The notes beneath the pieces were generated by a model. The model ran no database searches. It was not told the origin of the DNA and saw only the letters and a list, made by a program, of their open reading frames with translations. A stretch of DNA of 64,000 nt, from positions 1 through 64,000 of the forward strand of contig CALFTM010000046.1 of NCBI GenBank assembly GCA_937916355.1, in the 5' to 3' direction. A program made the position numbers and the translations under genes. The DNA is from an uncultured Bacteroidales bacterium. Its GTDB lineage: Bacteria > Bacteroidota > Bacteroidia > Bacteroidales > Paludibacteraceae. Positions 1 to 7,562 of this stretch are shown one piece after another. The first letter of the stretch is position 1. Each line of letters begins with the position of its first letter.

Positions 1-371
1 ACATAAGATCGATGCGAGTATCTATAATAATCGTTCGACAAGCAAGCGTCATACAAGTCAATGAGATATAGCGCAATAACACTCCTATCCACCCTATTTC
101 TACATCTGTTCATCACATGCTCTATGTTGTTCGCCACAACAGGAAAACTATCGGTATCAAGTTGTAATTGAGCCGCCGACAAGAGCATAAGAGCATCTAT
201 CATCTCCACCGAGTTACCATCTTTCATAGCCACATCGAGCGCCTGTTGCGCCTCTTTGACAACCGTTTGCGGTAACTCTTGCATTGCACGCATCTTCTCA
301 TCATAGCTACGAGCTTGTGCAGCAGATAACAATGCAGATATAGTAAAAATAAATAGCAATAGTCGTTTCAT
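1..371 (-). CDS. N-terminal part of a large exported protein, possibly alpha-2-macroglobulin family (cut by window edge)
   Basis: An open frame starts at an ATG at 371 and runs off the left edge without a stop, giving 123 codons. Residues 1-20 form a clear signal peptide (MKRLLL, hydrophobic core, then an AQA-type cleavage region). The mature start carries a helical pattern with LPQT, an alanine-rich helix and a DSF motif. This resembles the helical N-terminal region of the very large Bacteroidota alpha-2-macroglobulin/MG-domain proteins, but that is a recollection of family pattern, not an alignment. The protein is exported; the function is open because most of it lies outside the window. 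Confidence 0.6.
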   Translation of the reverse strand, partial: MKRLLLFIFTISALLSAAQARSYDEKMRAMQELPQTVVKEAQQALDVAMKDGNSVEMIDALMLLSAAQLQLDTDSFPVVANNIEHVMNRCRNRVDRSVIALYLIDLYDACLSNDYYRYSHRSY

Positions 372-446
372 AATACAATCACTATTGAGAAATAGACATC
401 TAAATATACTATAATGACATAAAAAGATTAAAATAGTTTATACCCC

Positions 447-477
447 CGTTCACGGTAGCGGATACGTTCCCGTAACG
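447..477. other. imperfect hairpin upstream of the exported-protein gene
   Basis: CGTT(C)ACGG pairs with CCGTAACG across a 14-base loop, with one bulged C. It has no T-tract on either side, so it does not look like a terminator. It lies between the 3' end of tyrS and the start of the minus-strand gene at 371. It could be an operator or a leader structure; no function is shown. Confidence 0.3.
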
Positions 478-525
478 ACTATTTTGAAAAAACTTAAAAT
501 CAAGTGGCTTTTTTTTGTGTGGACA

Positions 526-564
526 TACAAAAAGTTCCGAAGCCTTTGCAGATTTCGGAACTTT
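526..564 (-). terminator. rho-independent terminator of tyrS
   Basis: An 11-bp perfect stem (531-541 with 554-564) lies just past the tyrS stop. On the minus strand it is followed by a run of T (plus-strand A at 528-533). Confidence 0.8.
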
Positions 565-585
565 ATTGTTTAGTTTTCTTGCAGA

Positions 586-1881
586 TTATTTCACGAGTAG
601 CAAGAAGTAATTCTTTTTTCCTTTTTGAACCAAAATGTACTTGTTGTTTAGAAGCATGTCCGAAGATGCACAGGCTTCCACGTCTGTGACTTTTGTTTTG
701 TTGATGGATAATCCGCCTCCTTGAACCATTTTTCTAAATTCCCCTTTTGAAGGAAATACTTTTGCTGTCGCAGTAAGCAAATCAACCAGTTTTGCTCCCG
801 ATTCAATCTCTGTTTTGTTGACTTCAAATTGAGGAACACCCTCAAAAACAGAAAGGAAAGTCTCCTCGTCCAGATTTTTCAATGAGTCGGAAGTGGCGTT
901 TCCAAACAAAATGTTCGAAGCCTCTATTGCCGCATCGTAATCTTCCTGTGAGTGTACCATGATGGTGATCTCCTTTGCCAATCTTTTTTGAAGAGGACGG
1001 AGATGCGGAGCCTCTTTTTGCTCGTTCACCAATCCTTCGATTTCCTCTTTTGTGAGACTTGTGAAGATTTTGATGTATTTCTCTGCATCCTCATCAGATA
1101 CATTTAGCCAAAATTGAAGGAATTTATAAGGAGAAGTGTATTTCTTGTCCAACCATACGTTTCCTGATTCGGTCTTACCAAATTTCTTGCCGTCTGCTTT
1201 TGTGATGAGCGGGCAGGTGAGAGCAAAGGCCTCCCCTCCGCTTTTCTTTCTGATCATTTCAGTTCCGGTTGTGATGTTTCCCCATTGGTCTGCCCCTCCC
1301 AGTTGAAGCTTGCAGTTTTTGTTCTCATTGAGGTAAACGAAGTCGTAGCCTTGCAGAAGTTGGTAAGTGAACTCGGTGAACGACATTCCGTCCGCTCCGT
1401 TCTCTCCTGAGATACGTCTTTTGACAGAATCCTTAGACATCATGTAGTTTACGGTAATCATTTTTCCTACATTTCTGATGAAATCGAGAAACGAAAATTC
1501 TTTCATCCAGTCGTAGTTGTTGACAAGCTCGGCAGCATTAGGAGCGTCACTGTTGAAGTCTAAGAACTTTTCCAACTGTTTTTTGATGCACTCTTGATTG
1601 TGACGAAGTTTGGGTTCATCGATGAGTATACGCTCTTGAGACTTTCCTGACGGGTCGCCAATCATGCCCGTCGCACCTCCGATCAGGGCGATGGGTTTAT
1701 GTCCGCTCCGTTGAAAATGGCGCAACATCATCACGCCCACAAGGTGGCCGATGTGCAAGGAGTCGGCAGTGGGGTCGATCCCCAAATATGCGGTAGTCGT
1801 CTCTTTTTGCAATTGTTCTTCTGTACCCGGCGTCATGTCTTGTATCATGCCTCGCCATTTAAGTTCTTCGACAAAGTTCAT
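586..1881 (-). CDS. tyrS: tyrosyl-tRNA synthetase
   Basis: Class I aminoacyl-tRNA synthetase that charges tRNA-Tyr with tyrosine in the cytoplasm. The 431 residues match the usual bacterial TyrRS length. The HIGH signature is at residues 43-46 (SLHIGHL) and the KMSKS-equivalent KFGKT near residue 230; the C-terminal 80 residues look like the S4-type RNA-binding domain. The open frame reaches back to 1962, but the extra 27 residues are hydrophobic and unlike TyrRS, so the ATG at 1881 (MNFVEELKWRG) is chosen. It is a single-gene unit with its own promoter element at 1967-1974 and terminator at 526-564. Confidence 0.97.
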   Translation of the reverse strand: MNFVEELKWRGMIQDMTPGTEEQLQKETTTAYLGIDPTADSLHIGHLVGVMMLRHFQRSGHKPIALIGGATGMIGDPSGKSQERILIDEPKLRHNQECIKKQLEKFLDFNSDAPNAAELVNNYDWMKEFSFLDFIRNVGKMITVNYMMSKDSVKRRISGENGADGMSFTEFTYQLLQGYDFVYLNENKNCKLQLGGADQWGNITTGTEMIRKKSGGEAFALTCPLITKADGKKFGKTESGNVWLDKKYTSPYKFLQFWLNVSDEDAEKYIKIFTSLTKEEIEGLVNEQKEAPHLRPLQKRLAKEITIMVHSQEDYDAAIEASNILFGNATSDSLKNLDEETFLSVFEGVPQFEVNKTEIESGAKLVDLLTATAKVFPSKGEFRKMVQGGGLSINKTKVTDVEACASSDMLLNNKYILVQKGKKNYFLLLVK

Positions 1882-1966
1882 AATTTGAAAAATATCTTTT
1901 GTTAAAAATAAAAAAACATATATGAGTGAAAAACGAAACAACATAGGAGCGCCGTTTCCCACAATG

Positions 1967-1974
1967 CAAAGATA
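1967..1974 (-). promoter_or_regulatory. Bacteroidota -7 element for tyrS
   Basis: On the minus strand this reads TATCTTTG, matching TAnnTTTG. No good -33 TTTG is present at the usual distance. It implies a leader of about 80 bases before the ATG at 1881 and argues against the longer reading frame, which would start at or before the transcript start. Confidence 0.5.
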
Positions 1975-2069
1975 ACGAATGTTTTTGTGAAGAGGAAAAG
2001 TAATGACGTATAAGAAGTGATATGGTAAATATTTGTTAACTCCCGTTTCCTAATTTGCCGAAAATACAT

Positions 2070-2077
2070 TAAATTTG
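2070..2077 (+). promoter_or_regulatory. Bacteroidota -7 element for efp
   Basis: TAAATTTG, a full match to TAnnTTTG, 73 bases upstream of the efp ATG. A second ATTTGCCGA word sits 20 bases upstream (from 2053), so the promoter region carries a short direct repeat. No TTTG lies at the ideal 19-base spacing. Confidence 0.5.
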
Positions 2078-2149
2078 CCGAGCGTAAAAAAAAACAGGTG
2101 TGAAGATGCTTGTTTGAGAATTTGAAATTTAAAATTAAAGTAAGACAAT

Positions 2150-2713
2150 ATGATTAATTCACAGGACATTAAGAATGGAACTTGTATCCGTTTGGATGGC
2201 AAGCTCTATTTTTGTATCGAATTCTTGCATGTAAAGCCAGGAAAGGGAAACACTTTCATGCGTACAAAATTGAAAGATGTGGTGGACGGACGAGTTTTGG
2301 ATCGCCGTTTCAACATCGGGGAAAAGTTGGAGGATGTTCGCGTTGAGAGACGTGAGTTCCAATATCTTTATAAAGAAGGAGAAGATTATGTTTTCATGAA
2401 TAATGAGTCTTTTGAGCAAATTCCTATTGCTCATGATCTTATTACAGGTGTCGATTTCATGAAAGAGGGTGATATAGTAGAGGTTGTTATCGACTCTTCA
2501 ACTGATACTGTGCTTTTTGCAGAAATGCCAGTTAAAACTAAGTTGGAAATCACCTATACCGAGCCGGGAATTAAAGGTGATACAGCAACCAATACTTTGA
2601 AGCCTGCTACTGTTGAGACAGGTGCGACGGTGCGTGTGCCTTTGTTCATAGAAAACGGAGAGACCATTGTGGTTGATACTCGTGATGGTTCTTACGTTGA
2701 AAGAGTGAAATAA
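2150..2713 (+). CDS. efp: translation elongation factor P
   Basis: EF-P binds ribosomes stalled at polyproline stretches and helps peptide bond formation. The 187 residues show the three-domain plan: a KOW-like N-terminal domain with the loop PGKGNTF, the central OB domain, and the C-terminal OB domain with the signature around TATNTLKPATVETGA and the ending DTRDGSYVERV. The loop tip is a lysine (K32), the position modified in many EF-Ps; no modification enzyme (EpmA, EarP) is seen in the window. It is monocistronic with a strong terminator. Confidence 0.97.
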   Translation: MINSQDIKNGTCIRLDGKLYFCIEFLHVKPGKGNTFMRTKLKDVVDGRVLDRRFNIGEKLEDVRVERREFQYLYKEGEDYVFMNNESFEQIPIAHDLITGVDFMKEGDIVEVVIDSSTDTVLFAEMPVKTKLEITYTEPGIKGDTATNTLKPATVETGATVRVPLFIENGETIVVDTRDGSYVERVK

Positions 2714-2733
2714 TTCTTGAGAAAAATAGAGCT

Positions 2734-2769
2734 GCGAGGAGACTGAGGTCATGTCTCCTCGCGGTTTTT
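2734..2769 (+). terminator. rho-independent terminator of efp
   Basis: GCGAGGAGAC pairs with GTCTCCTCGC (10 bp, perfect) across a 9-base loop and is followed by GGTTTTT. Confidence 0.9.
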
Positions 2770-2817
2770 GTAAGAAGTCCTAATATATAATATGTATAGT
2801 TGTCACAATATATAATA

Positions 2818-3609
2818 ATGAAAGAGAGCGTGCGGTATTTGTGGAAGTTTGTGCAATACTTGTATAAGTCTAAGCACCGACGTGGATTTGGAATCCATTC
2901 CCCTTCCTTGTTTTATGTGGTGACAATGATAATAGAAGATAAAAATCCGTACTATTGTTTTGAACGGATTGAAGGGCTGCGGCGGTTTTTGAAGAAATCA
3001 GGAAAAACAATTCCGTGTGATTGGAAAGATGGGGAGAAGGAGTGTAAGGTGTCCGATTTGATTCATTCCCAAAACTTTTCACCGGCGTATGACCAATTGT
3101 TGTTCCGTCTGGTGAACCATTACAAACCGCAAACTGTTTTAGAGTTTGGGGACACCATCGGACTTTCGACTCTTTATTTAGCGTCTTCCGATCATAATAT
3201 GAAGGTGGTGTCGGTTGGTGGCTCTGAAAATATAATTCAATTTGCCCGGCAAGTATTAGAAAAAAACAAAGTCTTAAATGTAGAATTTAAAAAGAATATC
3301 ACGAAGGAGGCTTTTCGGGCAGTAGGGGAGAACCCAGAAGAGGTAGACTTCTTCTATTTTGGAAGAATGTTTCCTGCAGACAAAATAAAAGAGGTGGTTG
3401 ATACGTTAGAGTGTTCAATAACTTCTCGAACAGTGATGGTTGTGTCGGACATTTACAAAACGAAACAAAAAGAGCTTATGTGGGATGTGCTGAAAAAACA
3501 CCCAAAGGTTCGGGTCTCTGTTGAGATGTTTCATTATGGAATTTTGTTGTGTGATGAAAATTTGCAAAAGGAGGATTATAATTTATTTTTTCTTCCTTGG
3601 ATGCGTTAA
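2818..3609 (+). CDS. class I SAM-dependent methyltransferase-like protein
   Basis: 263 residues. The central motif VLEFGDTIGLSTLYLA (about residue 108) fits motif I of Rossmann-fold methyltransferases (VLE-GxxxGxST), followed by VVSVGG at the end of strand 2 where an acidic residue is usual. The N-terminal GFGIHSPSLFYVV is a pattern seen in a Bacteroidota family annotated as O-methyltransferase-like. The acid after strand 2 is not obvious (VGGSENI), so activity could be reduced. The frame can be read from a TTG at 2800, but the ATG at 2818 is the natural start. Substrate unknown. Confidence 0.75.
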   Translation: MKESVRYLWKFVQYLYKSKHRRGFGIHSPSLFYVVTMIIEDKNPYYCFERIEGLRRFLKKSGKTIPCDWKDGEKECKVSDLIHSQNFSPAYDQLLFRLVNHYKPQTVLEFGDTIGLSTLYLASSDHNMKVVSVGGSENIIQFARQVLEKNKVLNVEFKKNITKEAFRAVGENPEEVDFFYFGRMFPADKIKEVVDTLECSITSRTVMVVSDIYKTKQKELMWDVLKKHPKVRVSVEMFHYGILLCDENLQKEDYNLFFLPWMR

Positions 3610-3802
3610 GAAAATGGAAAAAAAAGTCCTTTTGACCCTTTTCTTTAAGAAAAAGAAAAAAAAAAGAGAGATTTTTCTTAAAAAAGGTTGTCTTGTAGGA
3701 AAAAAAATATATTTTTGCAAACCCTCAAAAAAACAGAAAGGTTTTTGATGGGGAATTGGCAAATGATAAAAACGTAGTATTTAAGTAAACAAAAGAATCT
3801 CT
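3610..3802 (+). other. A-rich intergenic stretch
   Basis: About 190 bases, extremely rich in A on the plus strand (runs around 3653-3664 and 3700-3707). A 75-codon frame here is lysine/phenylalanine low-complexity and not a gene. The only functional signal seen is the promoter at 3688-3717. Confidence 0.6.
3688..3717 (+). promoter_or_regulatory. Bacteroidota-type promoter for the DUF2795 gene
   Basis: TTG (3688-3690), 19 bases, TATTTTTG (3710-3717): a good fit to the sigma-ABfr consensus TTTG-N19-TAnnTTTG. It predicts a transcript start near 3724 and an ~80-base leader. Confidence 0.7.
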
Positions 3803-4024
3803 ATGTATTGGACTTTAGAATTAGCTTCAAAGTTGGACGATGCTCCATGGCCGGCAACAAAAGATGAGTTGATAGAGTTCGCTACAAGAACTTGCGCTCC
3901 GTTGGAGGTGATTGAGAACCTTCAGGAGATGGAGGACGAAGGCGAAATTTACGAGAGTATCGAGGATATTTGGCCAGACTATCCGAGTAAGGAAGATTTC
4001 TTCTTTAATGAGGAAGAGTACTAA
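3803..4024 (+). CDS. DUF2795 family small acidic protein
   Basis: 73 residues, very acidic C-terminus (ending FFFNEEEY). The pattern PWPATKDELIEFA...APLEVIENLQEMEDEGEIYES matches DUF2795, a small family with a fold suggested to resemble helix-turn-helix or RNA-polymerase-linked modules; its role is unknown. The protein is strongly conserved in Bacteroidota. It stands alone between a good promoter and a hairpin terminator. An unusually strong Shine-Dalgarno-like AAAGGAGGAG directly follows its stop codon. Confidence 0.85.
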   Translation: MYWTLELASKLDDAPWPATKDELIEFATRTCAPLEVIENLQEMEDEGEIYESIEDIWPDYPSKEDFFFNEEEY

Positions 4025-4049
4025 AGGAGGAGAAATAGCAAATCGTGGG

Positions 4050-4077
4050 TTTTCAACAATGTGTTGAAAAGTTTTTT
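4050..4077 (+). terminator. A/T-rich rho-independent terminator
   Basis: TTTTCAACA pairs perfectly with TGTTGAAAA (9 bp) over a 3-base loop, followed by GTTTTTTG. It separates the DUF2795 gene from the T9SS operon. Confidence 0.6.
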
Positions 4078-4107
4078 GTAAAAAAAACGATAAAAAAAGT
4101 ACTACGA

Positions 4108-4139
4108 TTTGTGAAATATTGTAAAAAATATTAATATTG
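4108..4139 (+). promoter_or_regulatory. possible promoter of the porP-gldKLMN operon
   Basis: TTTG (4108-4111), 20 bases, TAATATTG (4132-4139), one mismatch to TAnnTTTG. If real, transcription begins near 4146, which would exclude the TTG at 4143 and favour the TTG at 4164 as start of porP. Confidence 0.4.
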
Positions 4140-4142
4140 TAA

Positions 4143-5150
4143 TTGATTTTGACGAGGGCTATATTGTATGATATTAAACGGCTCGTTTTGATCACGGTAA
4201 TTGTTTTTAACTTGCCGTGTTTCAATTCGTTAGCTCAAAAAAGTCCGCAGTTTAGCCAATATTTGGAGTGTCAGGAGGCAATGAATCCCGCTTCGGTTGC
4301 AGTTGATGACAAAATGAGTGTTGGGGGGATTTACAGGTTGCAGTGGGCTGGATTTGACGGCGCTCCCAGAAATTTCTTGCTGAATTTGTCTTACCCGTTG
4401 AAGATAGGGGATAGTAGGCATGGGCTTGGAATTATGTTTTTGAGAGATGATGTGGGTTTGGCGACAAACCAAAGTGTTCTTTTACAGTATTCTTATCGTA
4501 TAAAGCTCTTAGAAGGCGATATAAGTTTGGGATTGAATGTTGGATTTATCAGTCATACGTTCGATAAAGATGAGGTTGATTTGACGGGAGGAGAAGGAGA
4601 GTTGATGGGGGGTGATGAGTATCATAAAGGGACGGACCCATTTATAGAAGCCATAACAGCGGAAGAAAACAGTGACGTCGCTTTTGATGTTTCGTTTGGA
4701 TGTATGTATCGTACGGATCGCTATTTTGCAGGCTTGTCGGTTTTGCATTTGACAGCATCGAAGGTTGATTTGGGTTCTGAGGATTACCAGACGTATATTC
4801 CACGGTGTTTTTATGCAGCAGGAGGTTACGCTTTTGACACGCATAAAGCAGGGTTGACGATAATGCCATCTGGTCAGGTTTGGACAGATTTGTCCAGTTG
4901 GCAAGTGGAGTTGACGGGAACGTTGGAATACAATAAGAGGGTTCGAGGAGGATTATCATATCGTTTTGGCGATGCGTTTGTGTTCCGTTTTGGAGTGGAT
5001 GTGATTCCGGGCTTGAGACTGGGTTATTCTTATGATTTACCGACCTCAAGAATGATAAAGTCGGGAGGTAGTCATGAAGTCTCCTTGCGTTATAGTTTCA
5101 AACCTCAATTCGCAAAAAAAGATAAGTATAAGAGTGAGAGAATATTGTAA
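4143..5150 (+). CDS. porP: PorP/SprF family type IX secretion outer-membrane protein
   Basis: PorP/SprF proteins are outer-membrane beta-barrels of the T9SS; some help to retain or deliver specific cargo at the surface. Seen here: a signal peptide ending near SLAQ, the family hallmark KSPQFSQYLECQEAMNPAS at the mature N-terminus, repeated glycine/aromatic strands, and a barrel-like end. About 335 residues, normal for the family. The gene has no in-frame ATG before the signal peptide: candidate starts are TTG at 4143, 4149 or 4164, the last giving a compact signal peptide (YDIKRLVLITVIVF). It leads the gldKLMN genes, the standard order in this phylum. Confidence 0.9.
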   Translation: MILTRAILYDIKRLVLITVIVFNLPCFNSLAQKSPQFSQYLECQEAMNPASVAVDDKMSVGGIYRLQWAGFDGAPRNFLLNLSYPLKIGDSRHGLGIMFLRDDVGLATNQSVLLQYSYRIKLLEGDISLGLNVGFISHTFDKDEVDLTGGEGELMGGDEYHKGTDPFIEAITAEENSDVAFDVSFGCMYRTDRYFAGLSVLHLTASKVDLGSEDYQTYIPRCFYAAGGYAFDTHKAGLTIMPSGQVWTDLSSWQVELTGTLEYNKRVRGGLSYRFGDAFVFRFGVDVIPGLRLGYSYDLPTSRMIKSGGSHEVSLRYSFKPQFAKKDKYKSERIL

Positions 5151-5194
5151 GTAAATAACAAAAAAAAGAAAAATAAAAAAAAAGAAGTTATATC

Positions 5195-6598
5195 ATGAAA
5201 AAGCTGTTAATTTTTTCATTAGTTGCTGTTCTTTTGTCTGCTTGTAGCGGCGAGAATGGAGAATTGGTGGGAGTTTACAACAAGTCTTGGAAGGAGCCGC
5301 TGCCTTATGGTATGCTATACATCAAGAGAGGTTCCTTTACGATGGGTCAGAATGACCAAGATGCAAACTGGGCGATGTCGTCACAGTCTCGTACAGTCTC
5401 TGTTGATGCCTTTTGGATGGATGAGACTGAAATCACAAACGGCGAGTATAAGCAGTTTGTAAATTGGGTTATCGACTCTATCGCAAGAGAGAGGTTGTCT
5501 GAGGTGGATGAAACTTACAAAATTTTCCAAGACAAAAATGGAAATGAGTTGGATAAGCCAGTCTTGAACTACAAGAAGAAGATTGCTTGGGACAAGCCTA
5601 CAGAAGATCAAAAGATGGCTTTGGACAGCATGTTCTACCAAGGAGAGGACAAGATTGATTTCATGCCAGAGATGAATTCTTCTCTTTTAATGTACAAGTA
5701 TGCGTGGGTGGATTATATCCAAGCAGCACAAAAAGAGAACAAGTTTGATCCGTTGTTGGGTCGTTACAACCGTAGCATTGCCGGTCTTGGTAAGACGAAA
5801 GATAGTGCAGATGTGATGGTTAAGAAGGATACTTCTATCTATAACGAAAATGGTGAGATTCAAAATATCACAGTATATCGTGAATTGAAGCACCGTTCTG
5901 ACTTTATTTCCCAAAAACGTGTGAACATTTATCCTGATACTTTGTGCTGGATTCGTGACTACACTTATGCGTACAATGAGCCTTACATGAGACTCTACTT
6001 CTCTCACCCTGGTTATGGTGAATATCCTGTAGTGGGTGTTTCTTGGGAGCAAGCTCAAGCTTTCTGTCACTGGCGTTCTTATTTGTACAACTCTTTCCAA
6101 ATTAAAAATGGTGGTGTGAGAGTGCAAGATTATCGTTTGCCAACTGAGGCTGAGTGGGAGTACGCTGCTCGTGGTGGAAAAGATTTGTCAATGTACCCTT
6201 GGGGTGGTTACTACATCCGTACTGCAAAGGGTTGTTTCTTAGCTAACTTTAAACCTCAAAGAGGTAATTATACAGATGATGGATATTTGATTTCTTCAAA
6301 GGTTGCATCTTATCCGCCAAATGATTTCGGATTGTACGATATGGCAGGTAACGTTGCAGAGTGGACATCGTCTGCATACCATGAATCAAATTACTCTTTT
6401 GTACACGACTTGAACCCAAGTTATGAATACAACGCTAAGAGTACAGATAAGGATGTGATGAGAAGAAAGGTTGTGCGTGGTGGATCATGGAAGGATGTTG
6501 GAATTTTCTTGCAGTGTGGTGTTCGTACTTATGAGTATCAGAATGAAAACCGTTCATTCTTAGGTTTCAGATGTGTGCGTACTTATATCGGAGAGTAA
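5195..6598 (+). CDS. gldK: T9SS ring lipoprotein GldK/PorK
   Basis: GldK/PorK is an outer-membrane lipoprotein that forms, with GldN/PorN, a large periplasmic ring of the T9SS. 467 residues. A lipoprotein signal peptide ends LLSAC with the lipidated cysteine at residue 17. The rest is a formylglycine-generating-enzyme (sulfatase-modifying factor) fold: FTMGQ near residue 50, VDAFWMDETEITNGEY, PVVGVSWEQAQAFCHW, RLPTEAEWEYAARGG, and the final VVRGGSWKD...FLGFRCVR. This fold is structural in GldK, not known to be catalytic. The leader just upstream (5151-5194) is almost pure A, replacing a Shine-Dalgarno site. Confidence 0.96.
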   Translation: MKKLLIFSLVAVLLSACSGENGELVGVYNKSWKEPLPYGMLYIKRGSFTMGQNDQDANWAMSSQSRTVSVDAFWMDETEITNGEYKQFVNWVIDSIARERLSEVDETYKIFQDKNGNELDKPVLNYKKKIAWDKPTEDQKMALDSMFYQGEDKIDFMPEMNSSLLMYKYAWVDYIQAAQKENKFDPLLGRYNRSIAGLGKTKDSADVMVKKDTSIYNENGEIQNITVYRELKHRSDFISQKRVNIYPDTLCWIRDYTYAYNEPYMRLYFSHPGYGEYPVVGVSWEQAQAFCHWRSYLYNSFQIKNGGVRVQDYRLPTEAEWEYAARGGKDLSMYPWGGYYIRTAKGCFLANFKPQRGNYTDDGYLISSKVASYPPNDFGLYDMAGNVAEWTSSAYHESNYSFVHDLNPSYEYNAKSTDKDVMRRKVVRGGSWKDVGIFLQCGVRTYEYQNENRSFLGFRCVRTYIGE

Positions 6599-6655
6599 TT
6601 TGTGATAAAAAAAACAGTAAAAAACAATAATTATTAACTTTAAAAATTTAAAAAA

Positions 6656-7501
6656 ATGGGATTTGCAGAGTTACAGGAAAAACCTGGATATCAGAAGTTT
6701 ACAGCTTTAGCTTATGGTTTGGGTGCAGCAGTCGTTATTATCGGTGCGTTGTTTAAGATCATGCACTGGCCGGGAGCTTCGTTCTTCTTGACTGCAGGTA
6801 TGGTTGTTGAGGCGTTTCTTTTCGCTTTGTCTTCATTTGATAAGCCACATTTGGAGTATCACTGGGAGAACAAATGGCCAGAGTTGTTGGATAAGCATGG
6901 TGTTGGTGAGAGCGCAGGTGTAGCAGAACTTGCTAAGAACGAGAAACCTGAGGATAAGACTTTGCCTCAAATTCAAGAAGTTCGTCAATTGGTTAACACT
7001 GAGATGTCAAAGTTGACTGACGGAATATCAAAATTGAATGAGACTGCAGGTCAGTTGAATAATTTGTCTTCTGCAGCAGCTGTTTCAGAGGCTTATACTA
7101 AGAACTTGGAGTCTGCTTCTCTTGCAGCTGGAGCATTCGCTGCTTCTCAAAGCAATTTGAAGGCTTCTTCTGATTCTTTGGTTGCTTCTTACCAAAACAT
7201 CGCTGAGAGCATTGGTTCAGCTTCTAAAGGTTCACAAAACTTCGCTAGCCAAATTGATGGTATCAATAAGAATATCTCTACTATCAATTCAGTATTTGAA
7301 CTTCAAGTTAAGTCTGTTAACGAGCAAAACGAGGCTATGAAGACATTGTCTTCTGCTGTTAAGACTATCGAGACTTCTTTGAAGGGTTCTGCTGCTGATG
7401 TTGAGGAGTACAAGAAGCAAGTTGCTCTTTTGAGTTCTCAAATGCAAAGTTTGAACAAGGTTTACGGAAATATGCTTAACGCAATGACCCTTAGAAACTA
7501 A
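6656..7501 (+). CDS. gldL: T9SS inner-membrane motor protein GldL/PorL
   Basis: GldL forms, with GldM, the proton-driven motor of the T9SS in the inner membrane. 281 residues. Two membrane helices lie at about residues 15-36 and 40-60, separated by the conserved KIMHWPGAS; the first holds the conserved glycines and the second the glutamate in the VVEAF segment that is thought to take part in proton flow. After residue 70 comes a long cytoplasmic tail rich in Ala/Ser/Gln, predicted coiled coil, that ends MLNAMTLRN. It sits 57 bases after gldK and 61 before gldM in the same operon. Confidence 0.96.
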   Translation: MGFAELQEKPGYQKFTALAYGLGAAVVIIGALFKIMHWPGASFFLTAGMVVEAFLFALSSFDKPHLEYHWENKWPELLDKHGVGESAGVAELAKNEKPEDKTLPQIQEVRQLVNTEMSKLTDGISKLNETAGQLNNLSSAAAVSEAYTKNLESASLAAGAFAASQSNLKASSDSLVASYQNIAESIGSASKGSQNFASQIDGINKNISTINSVFELQVKSVNEQNEAMKTLSSAVKTIETSLKGSAADVEEYKKQVALLSSQMQSLNKVYGNMLNAMTLRN

Positions 7502-7562
7502 TAACGAGTGTTTAATTTTATTTCTAATCAAAAGTTTAATTAAATCTAAAGTTTAGTTTACT

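Noticed and set aside
3521..3748. 75-codon plus-strand frame after the methyltransferase
   Set aside because: It overlaps the 3' end of a real gene and continues through poly-A DNA, giving low-complexity lysine/phenylalanine sequence.
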